Assembly (NCBI GenBank): GCA_003599505.1
Contig: QZKO01000003.1
Location: 1 to 56,600, forward strand
Origin: Nitrospiraceae bacterium
GTDB taxonomy: Bacteria; Nitrospirota; Thermodesulfovibrionia; UBA6902
Length of the DNA stretch: 56,600 nucleotides
Reading direction: 5' to 3'
Both the position numbers and the translations under genes were made by a program. The notes under the pieces are model-generated. The model made no database searches and had not been told where the DNA came from. It saw only the letters and a program-made list of their open reading frames with translations. This document shows positions 50,823 to 56,600 of this stretch, in pieces (the stretch's first letter is position 1; each line of letters starts with the position of its first letter).

Positions 50823-51713
50823 ATGATCAACAAAGTAAGAAAGGCCGTGTTTCCTGCCGCCGGTTTGGGGACCAGGTTTTTGCCGGCGACTAAGGCGTCC
50901 CCGAAGGAAATGCTGCCTATTGTCGACAAGCCGTTGATACAGTACGCGGTTGAAGAAGCGGAGCGGTGTCACATAAAAGAATTTATCATGATTACAGGCA
51001 AGTCCAAACGGGCCATAGAGGACCACTTCGATTACGCGTGGGAGCTTGAGGAAAATCTGAAGAGCAAGGGCAAGGACGCCATGCTCGAGGAAGTGCGCCG
51101 CCTGTCGCAGCACCAGTTCGCGTATATCCGGCAGGGCGCTCCCCTGGGTCTCGGGCACGCGATCCTGTGCGCGAGGCCTTTTGTAAAAGATGAGCCTTTT
51201 GCGGTAATCCTGAGCGATGACATTATCGACCCGGACGACGATCTCCTTGAAGAGATGATCCATATTTACAATAAATATGAAGCGACCGTCCTGGCCCTTG
51301 AAAGGGTCCCGAAGGAAGAGATCCACCGGTACGGCGTCATAGGAGGCACGGAGATCAAAAACAATATATTTGAAATTACCGATATGGTGGAAAAGCCGAA
51401 ACCGTCAGCCGCCCCGTCGGATATAGCGATTATCGGCAGGTACATACTTACTCCCGATATTTTTGAGTTTCTTGCGAAGACCCAGCCCGGAAAAGGCGGA
51501 GAAATCCAGCTTACGGACGCCCTGAAGGCCCTGTTAAAGAAAAAGCCCGTCTACGGATATCTGTTTCAGGGCAAGCGCTACGACGCGGGAGACAAGATCG
51601 GTTATCTCAGGGCCACTGTTGAGTTTGCTTTAAGAAATCCCGGGGTGAAAGACCAGTTCAGGGAGTATCTCTTATCCACATTTTCATCTATAATGAGCAA
51701 TAAGGAGAGTTAA
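50823..51713 (+). CDS. galU: UTP-glucose-1-phosphate uridylyltransferase
   Basis: GalU makes UDP-glucose for cell-wall and capsule sugars. It has 296 residues: [20 protein letters not shown] (15-34) is the nucleotide-binding signature, [16 protein letters not shown] near 56-71, and [13 protein letters not shown] near 208-220. AAAGGAG precedes the ATG. The lon gene starts immediately after it with a one-base overlap, an unusual but clear coupling of envelope-sugar and proteolysis genes. Confidence 0.96.
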   Translation: MINKVRKAVFPAAGLGTRFLPATKASPKEMLPIVDKPLIQYAVEEAERCHIKEFIMITGKSKRAIEDHFDYAWELEENLKSKGKDAMLEEVRRLSQHQFAYIRQGAPLGLGHAILCARPFVKDEPFAVILSDDIIDPDDDLLEEMIHIYNKYEATVLALERVPKEEIHRYGVIGGTEIKNNIFEITDMVEKPKPSAAPSDIAIIGRYILTPDIFEFLAKTQPGKGGEIQLTDALKALLKKKPVYGYLFQGKRYDAGDKIGYLRATVEFALRNPGVKDQFREYLLSTFSSIMSNKES

Positions 51714-54085
51714 TGGCCGAGATAGATACAAAAGAAGAACGGGAAGTAGAAATCCCGGCGTCGCTGCCGATCCTGCCTGTCAGGGATGTGGTTATCTTCC
51801 CATACATGATCCTGCCTTTATTTGTCGGACGCGATATTTCCATCAAGGCGATTGAGCATGCTGTCGGAGAGAACAAGATGATCATGCTTGTATCGCAGAA
51901 GGACGTCGCGGTTGAAACCCCCTCAAAAGAGGACCTTTATGCCGTAGGGTCCGTCGGGACTATCCTGAGGATGCTCAAACTCCCTGACGGACGTCTTAAA
52001 ATCCTTGTTCAGGGAATTACAAAGGCAAGGATAACCGGTTATACCCAGACAGACCCGTTTTACATCGGCGAGATCGAAAAGCTCATAGAGCCGAAGCATC
52101 CGGAGATAACCGTGGAGATCGAAGCGATGATGCGGAACGTGAAAGAGCTTGTCGATAAATCACTGACGCTTGGAAAGACCTTTCTCCCGGATATAATCGT
52201 CCTTATAGAAAATATCGAAGAACCCGGGAGGCTTGCGGACCTTGTTGCGTCAAACCTCGGACTAAAGGCGGACCAGGCGCAGGCGCTGCTGGAGCAGACA
52301 GACCCGGTCAAGAGACTCAAGAAAATCGGTGAAATACTCAACAGGGAAGTCGAGCTCCTGCTGGTCCAGCAAAAGATACAATCCGACGTGAAAGGGGAAA
52401 TAGACAAGACACAGCGCGAATACTTCCTGAGAGAACAACTGAAGGCGATCCAGAGAGAGCTCGGCGAGATAGACGAAAAAACTGAAGAAATCATGGACCT
52501 GCGCATAAAGATAGAAAGGGCGAAGATGCCCGAGAAGGTCGCGAAAGAAGCGATCAAGCAGATCAACCGTCTTGAAAAGATGCATCAGGACAGCGCTGAA
52601 GCCGGGACGATCAGGACTTACGTCGACTGGCTTGTCGAGCTGCCGTGGGCCAAAAGCTCAAAAGACATGCTCGACCTCAAGAAGGCAAAGAAGGTGCTGG
52701 ACGAAGACCACTATGACCTTGAAAAGGTAAAAGAGCGCATCCTCGAATATCTCGGCGTAAGAAAGCTCAAGGAGAAGATGAAAGGCCCTATCCTTTGTTT
52801 TGTCGGCCCTCCCGGCGTGGGCAAGACCTCTCTGGGCAAGTCCATCGCGCGGTCGCTTGGGAGGGAGTTTTTCCGGATGTCCCTCGGGGGCATGAGAGAT
52901 GAAGCTGAAATAAGGGGGCACAGGAGGACCTATGTCGGAGCCATGCCCGGCCGTATCATCCAGGGCATCAAGACCGCCGGCAAAAACAACCCGGTCTTCA
53001 TGCTCGACGAAGTAGACAAGATAGGCATGGACTTCAGGGGAGACCCCGCTTCCGCGCTGCTTGAAGTTTTAGACCCTGAACAGAACTACGCCTTTTCGGA
53101 CCACTATCTCGGGGTCCCGTTTGATTTAAGCAATGTGATGTTTATAACGACCGCGAACCTTATGGACCCGATCCCTTCGCCGTTAAGAGACAGGATGGAG
53201 ATAATCTCCCTGTCGGGATATACCGCGGAGGACAAGGTCGGCATCGCGAAAAACTATCATATCCCGAAGCAGTTAAAAGAACACGGGATTACGGACAAGA
53301 ACCTGAAAATCAACGACAGCGCCCTCCTGCAGATTATCACCCATTACACGCGTGAAGCCGGTGTAAGAAACCTTGAGCGCGAGATCGCGAACCTTTGCAG
53401 AAAGGTCGCAAGGAAGATCGCTGAAGGCAAGACCGGGAAATATGTCATTTCATCAAGAAATCTTTCAAAGTATTTAGGGGTGCCGAAATACCTCCCGGAA
53501 GAGGAGATAAAGAAGGACGAAATCGGCGTCTCCACCGGACTTGCGTGGACCGAGACCGGCGGAGATATAATCTATATCGAGGCGACGATCATGAAAGGCA
53601 AAGGCGGCATCACTCTTACCGGGCAGCTCGGCGACGTCATGAAAGAGTCGGCCCACGCGGCGCTGAGTTATATCCGTTCAAGGGCCAGGACCCTCGGCAT
53701 CAACAATAACCTTTTCTCTCAAAACGACATTCATATCCATGTGCCTGCGGGAGCTATTCCAAAAGATGGCCCTTCCGCCGGCATAACCATGGCGACCGCG
53801 ATCGCGTCGGTTTTCACCGGCAAGCCGGTCCATAAAAACATCGCCATGACCGGGGAAGTCACCCTCAGGGGGAAAGTGCTTCCCATAGGCGGGCTGAAGG
53901 AGAAAACCCTTGCGGCAAAGAGGATGGGGATTAATAAAATAATCATCCCGAAAAGAAACGAAAAAGACCTCGAGGATATCCCCAAATACGTAAAGAAGGA
54001 TATGCAGTTCATCCCCGTGGAGGATATGGACGAGGTGCTTAAGAACGCGCTTATTACACCTAAGAAGAAAGGGAAAAGCCGGTAG
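51713..54085 (+). CDS. lon: ATP-dependent Lon protease
   Basis: Lon degrades misfolded and regulatory proteins in the cytosol. It has 790 residues: the N-terminal substrate domain ([20 protein letters not shown]), a coiled-coil, the AAA+ module with Walker A GPPGVGKT near 365-372 and Walker [10 protein letters not shown], and the protease domain. The Ser-Lys dyad is intact (DGPSAG with Ser near 688, and Lys near 729 in GGLKEKT). It overlaps galU by one base and thiL by one base. Confidence 0.97.
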   Translation: MAEIDTKEEREVEIPASLPILPVRDVVIFPYMILPLFVGRDISIKAIEHAVGENKMIMLVSQKDVAVETPSKEDLYAVGSVGTILRMLKLPDGRLKILVQGITKARITGYTQTDPFYIGEIEKLIEPKHPEITVEIEAMMRNVKELVDKSLTLGKTFLPDIIVLIENIEEPGRLADLVASNLGLKADQAQALLEQTDPVKRLKKIGEILNREVELLLVQQKIQSDVKGEIDKTQREYFLREQLKAIQRELGEIDEKTEEIMDLRIKIERAKMPEKVAKEAIKQINRLEKMHQDSAEAGTIRTYVDWLVELPWAKSSKDMLDLKKAKKVLDEDHYDLEKVKERILEYLGVRKLKEKMKGPILCFVGPPGVGKTSLGKSIARSLGREFFRMSLGGMRDEAEIRGHRRTYVGAMPGRIIQGIKTAGKNNPVFMLDEVDKIGMDFRGDPASALLEVLDPEQNYAFSDHYLGVPFDLSNVMFITTANLMDPIPSPLRDRMEIISLSGYTAEDKVGIAKNYHIPKQLKEHGITDKNLKINDSALLQIITHYTREAGVRNLEREIANLCRKVARKIAEGKTGKYVISSRNLSKYLGVPKYLPEEEIKKDEIGVSTGLAWTETGGDIIYIEATIMKGKGGITLTGQLGDVMKESAHAALSYIRSRARTLGINNNLFSQNDIHIHVPAGAIPKDGPSAGITMATAIASVFTGKPVHKNIAMTGEVTLRGKVLPIGGLKEKTLAAKRMGINKIIIPKRNEKDLEDIPKYVKKDMQFIPVEDMDEVLKNALITPKKKGKSR

Positions 54086-55050
54086 TGCGGCTTTCAAAAA
54101 TCGGCGAATTCGGCCTTATAAAAAAACTTCGCTCCAGATGCAGGAATACCCCTCCTGAAATTCTTACCGGCATAGGCGACGACTCCGCCGCGATAAAAAT
54201 CGGAAACAGGAAAATCCTTGTCACTACCGACATGCTGATCGAGGGCATACATTTTGACCTTTCATATACGACTTTTTTTCAGTTAGGTTACAAGTTGCTG
54301 GCAGTCAACATAAGCGATATCTTTGCGATGGGGGGATATCCCAAATATTTTTTCATCAGTCTCGGCATCCCTAAGCGTTTTAAACCGGATGATATCGGAG
54401 CGCTTTACTCGGGCATATTAAAGCTCGCGAAAAAATATGATATCGCGATCGCCGGGGGAGATACCTGTGCCTCGGAAAAAGGACTCGTATTGAACGGAAC
54501 ACTTATAGGGACTGCCGGCAGGATAGTGACAAGAGCGGGGGCGCGGGCGGGAGACGGCATATTTGTGACGGACACACTGGGAGATTCCGCGATGGGGCTG
54601 GAGTTACTGAAGAGGCAAAAGGCGAAGGGCGAAAGGCAAGGGGCAAGGGGTGAACAGTTGTTCGCCCATCTCATAAAGAAACACCTGATGCCGGAACCAA
54701 CGCCTGTAAAGGATATTGCTGACATTACATCGATGATTGATATAAGCGACGGGCTTCTGATAGATTTAAGTCATATCTGCGATGAGAGCAAAGCCGGCGC
54801 GGTAATCCATCGGAATAAAATTCCGTTGTCCCGCGAGCTCGCGGACGCCGCAAAAATATCCGGACTGGACCCCCTGCGGTTCGCGTTAAAGGGCGGGGAA
54901 GATTACGCGCTGCTTTTTACCGCGCCACAGGACATTAAAACTAACGCATTCAGGATTGGAGAGATTGTCAGGAAAGGCCGTTTTATCATGGATGAAAAGG
55001 GCAGAAAGACACGGTTTAAGGCAGAAGGATATGAACACTTTAAAGAATAG
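54085..55050 (+). CDS. thiL: Thiamine-monophosphate kinase, with repeat insertion
   Basis: ThiL phosphorylates thiamine phosphate to the active cofactor. It has 321 residues: IGEFGLIKKL at the start, GIGDDSAAIKIG near 27-38, LVTTDMLIEGIHFD near 46-59, VNISDIFAMG near 73-82, GGDTCAS near 126-132 and IDISDGLLIDLSHIC near 212-226. GTG 54085 overlaps the lon stop by one base. About 14 residues near 176-190 (RQKAKGERQGARGE) are encoded by purine-rich tandem repeats absent from E. coli ThiL; they sit in a loop and should be tolerated. Confidence 0.93.
   Translation: MRLSKIGEFGLIKKLRSRCRNTPPEILTGIGDDSAAIKIGNRKILVTTDMLIEGIHFDLSYTTFFQLGYKLLAVNISDIFAMGGYPKYFFISLGIPKRFKPDDIGALYSGILKLAKKYDIAIAGGDTCASEKGLVLNGTLIGTAGRIVTRAGARAGDGIFVTDTLGDSAMGLELLKRQKAKGERQGARGEQLFAHLIKKHLMPEPTPVKDIADITSMIDISDGLLIDLSHICDESKAGAVIHRNKIPLSRELADAAKISGLDPLRFALKGGEDYALLFTAPQDIKTNAFRIGEIVRKGRFIMDEKGRKTRFKAEGYEHFKE
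54611..54651 (+). repeat. GGCAAAA/GGCGAAG tandem repeat in thiL
   Basis: Heptamer units GGCAAAA, GGCGAAG, GGCGAAA, GGCAAGG, GGCAAGG run in frame, of the same type as in mnmA and mqnE. Confidence 0.85.
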
Positions 55051-55128
55051 GGTCCAAGGGTTCCAGGGGTCAAGGGTTCAAGTGAACTGCCTCGGCCCCT
55101 CGAACCCTCGAACCCTCGAACCCTGTTT
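55051..55128. repeat. AGGGTTC/GAACCCT facing repeats between thiL and DUF2062
   Basis: Units like AAGGGTTCAAG in the first half face three tandem CGAACCCT units in the second, giving a long imperfect hairpin. Noncoding member of the scattered repeat family. Confidence 0.8.
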
Positions 55129-55133
55129 TTAAC

Positions 55134-55619
55134 ATGGCTTACTTCAGAGATAAATTCAGGGGAATATTCCAGGTTAAGGACACGCCGCACCGCATCGCCC
55201 TGGCGTTTTCTGTCGGTGTGCTATTGGGGATATCCCCGTTAATCGGGTTTCACTTTATCGGCGCGTTCTTTTTAGCGTGGCTTTTCCGCCTGAACAAACT
55301 TATCACCCTCATAGGGGCAAGCGTAAACAACCCCTGGACCGTTGTCCCCATATCATCTTTCAATGTCCTGGTCGGGGCAAAATTGCTCGGCATAAAAAAG
55401 GTCCTTCCTGATATTGACTGGGGAAGCGTAACTCTCTCAGGCGTCATCAGCAGATTCACCGATATCGACAACTTTATATCAACGCTCAAAAAACTGGCGC
55501 CCCTCCTCACGGCTTTTCTTGTCGGGTCTTTTATCATATGCGTTGTCTCCGCGGTAGCGAGTTATTTTATTATTCATGCCCTGACAAAGAAATACCGGAA
55601 TATAAAACATGCCGAATAA
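55134..55619 (+). CDS. DUF2062 membrane protein
   Basis: It has 161 residues: an amphipathic start (FRDKFRGIFQVKDTPHRIAL), then the DUF2062 core VGVLLGISPLIGFHFIGAF and LIGASVNNPWTVVPI, with hydrophobic helices at about 23-52, 62-80 and 123-147. The function of the family is unknown; it is often near glycosyltransferase or DnaJ-like genes. The next gene starts before its stop (11-base overlap). Confidence 0.87.
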   Translation: MAYFRDKFRGIFQVKDTPHRIALAFSVGVLLGISPLIGFHFIGAFFLAWLFRLNKLITLIGASVNNPWTVVPISSFNVLVGAKLLGIKKVLPDIDWGSVTLSGVISRFTDIDNFISTLKKLAPLLTAFLVGSFIICVVSAVASYFIIHALTKKYRNIKHAE

Positions 55620-56445
55620 GCTGACACGCACTCATGTCCTTCTCTTTATCGCGACTTTTATAACGACGCTGCTTGCCGGCGCCCTGATGAACGGAGTAAT
55701 TCCGTGGGAGCAGCCGGGGAAGATATATCTGGGACTGCCGTTTTCACTCACCCTGCTTTTTATCCTGCTTACGCATGAGATGTCGCATTATTTCATGTCC
55801 CGCAAACATAATGTACAGGCGACCCTGCCCTACTTTATCCCCGCCCCGTCAATCATAGGGACCTTCGGGGCCGTCATCAAGATGAAGCCCCCGATACCCG
55901 ACAGACGCTCACTCATAGATATCGGCGCCTCCGGACCGATAGGAGGATTTATTATCGCGGTTATCGCCTCGGTCATCGGTCTGGGTTTGTCTGAAGTCAG
56001 ACCTGCGGGAGAAATGCGGGAGGGGCTTGTATTCGGCACTTCGATACTTTTTGATTTCCTGTCAAGAGTAATGCTTGATGCCGATCCTGAAAAATATGAC
56101 ATACTGCTCCACCCGGTTGCCTTTGCGGGATGGATCGGCCTTCTGGTAACGTCTTTGAATTTACTTCCCATCGGGCAGCTTGACGGCGGTCATATTACAT
56201 ACGCCCTCCTCGGAGAGAAACACGAATGGATATCAAAAGGCATGGTCCCTGTTCTGATCATTCTCGGCATCGTATACTGGAACGGCTGGCTGCTCTGGGC
56301 GATAATAATGATATTTCTCGGCTACCGGCACCCGCCTGTCGTCTATCCCTGGATACAGCTTGACAGGAAGAGGAAGATAGTCGGCTGGATCGCCCTTTTA
56401 ATTTTTATCCTCACCTTTACCCCGACGCCTGTGAAGGGGATGTAA
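55609..56445 (+). CDS. Site-2 protease (M50) family membrane metallopeptidase
   Basis: It has 278 residues and about six hydrophobic helices. LLTHEMSHYFMSRKH gives HExxH at 56-60 within a membrane helix, and NLLPIGQLDGGHI near 185-197 contains the conserved N-P/D-G third ligand. It resembles the FtsH-like/EGY1 type of S2P without PDZ domains. Such enzymes cut membrane-bound regulators. It overlaps the DUF2062 gene by 11 bases, suggesting coupled translation. Confidence 0.9.
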   Translation: MPNKLTRTHVLLFIATFITTLLAGALMNGVIPWEQPGKIYLGLPFSLTLLFILLTHEMSHYFMSRKHNVQATLPYFIPAPSIIGTFGAVIKMKPPIPDRRSLIDIGASGPIGGFIIAVIASVIGLGLSEVRPAGEMREGLVFGTSILFDFLSRVMLDADPEKYDILLHPVAFAGWIGLLVTSLNLLPIGQLDGGHITYALLGEKHEWISKGMVPVLIILGIVYWNGWLLWAIIMIFLGYRHPPVVYPWIQLDRKRKIVGWIALLIFILTFTPTPVKGM

Positions 56446-56455
56446 GTTTTTCCTG

Positions 56456-56489
56456 GCGAAAGGCAAATGGCTAAGGGCGAAAGGTGCCG
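56456..56489 (+). repeat. GGCGAAA-type degenerate repeat
   Basis: GGCGAAAGGCAAATGGC then TAAGGGCGAAAGG, noncoding; the same unit type as in mqnE and thiL. Confidence 0.75.
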
Positions 56490-56506
56490 ATAATTATTTT
56501 ATGTTA

Positions 56507-56552
56507 TTACTAAGTCAATATGTCACATTTTTACTAAGTTAGAATGTCACAT
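56507..56552 (+). repeat. Two 22-base direct repeats, possible insertion-sequence end
   Basis: TTACTAAGT-(6)-TGTCACAT-type units lie at 56507-56528 and 56531-56552, offset by 24 bases with three differences. Such doubled subterminal repeats are typical of insertion-sequence ends (for example IS21 type). The remaining 48 bases show nothing else. Confidence 0.5.
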
Positions 56553-56600
56553 ATATAATTTTCATTTTGTGAATCGTACAAGCCCTCCAAACATATTTTC

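Overview
This window is an almost fully coding chromosomal segment from a Gram-negative bacterium. A secretin, a C-terminal-phenylalanine outer-membrane porin, a lipoprotein signal and a Tat-type signal show the double membrane. Menaquinone made by the futalosine route (MqnE and MqnC side by side), orphan CbbQ/CbbO-type genes, a selenocysteine-containing SelD, MutS2, an LemA/M48 peptidase pair and many small Mg- or Fe-S-type housekeeping genes suggest an anaerobic or microaerophilic lineage. Nitrospirota (Thermodesulfovibrionia-like) or a Desulfobacterota relative is my best guess; this is inference from gene content and not a measured placement.

Layout. 1-6.7 kb: the tail of an FAD dehydrogenase, a UvrD/Rep helicase, a helical PhoU-like protein, a stand-alone copy of the C-terminal half of IF-2, a small heat-shock protein behind a possible RNA thermometer, and a DUF885 peptidase. 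6.8-10.4 kb: an accessory island with an orphan HigA antitoxin, a REP-associated tyrosine transposase bounded by inverted repeats, the 3' end of a group II intron, and two AT-rich genes beside integron-attC-like palindromes. 10.7-14.9 kb: lemA, an M48 peptidase fusion, a nitrilase and mnmA. 15-19 kb: a DUF72 protein with a histone-like tail, a relic of a protease gene, a DUF433/DUF5615 toxin-antitoxin-like pair, a secreted protease-TPR protein and a CBS-HEPN fusion. 19.4-26.7 kb: a CbbQ/CbbO pair, scpA, a HEAT protein, selD, a PHP hydrolase and a TPR protein. 26.8-34.8 kb: htpX, mqnE, mqnC, an ATP-cone nuclease, mutS2 and purB. 34.8-37.5 kb: a hybrid histidine kinase and a DUF882 protein. 37.7-44.4 kb: a deoxyhypusine-synthase-like protein, a ferredoxin and a five-gene type IV pilus/MSHA-like assembly operon. 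44.4-47.1 kb: a three-gene small-protein operon, the porin and a small acidic protein. 47.4-56.4 kb: mtnP, apt, DUF1015, a methyltransferase, galU, lon, thiL, DUF2062 and a site-2-protease-like gene.

Three themes recur. First, SelD is a selenoprotein: its true start lies 147 bases upstream of the longest uninterrupted frame, across an in-frame UGA followed by a hairpin of bacterial-SECIS geometry. Second, short degenerate tandem repeats occur at about a dozen places, and at least five of them lie in frame inside conserved genes (mnmA, mqnE twice, mqnC, thiL, and the secretin signal peptide). A REP-like palindrome matching the transposase-flanking repeats also lies in frame in mqnE. Third, many transcription units appear to be leaderless: a -10-like hexamer ends 3-8 bases before the start codon and no ribosome-binding site is visible.

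Functional links: MqnE and MqnC make menaquinone precursors from an adenosine-containing intermediate, and MtnP plus Apt recover adenine from methylthioadenosine. Lon, HtpX, Hsp20, LemA/M48 and the secreted protease form a large protein-quality-control set. The histidine kinase and the c-di-GMP-type N domain of the pilus ATPase point to signal control of surface structures. No tRNA, rRNA or CRISPR array was recognised.
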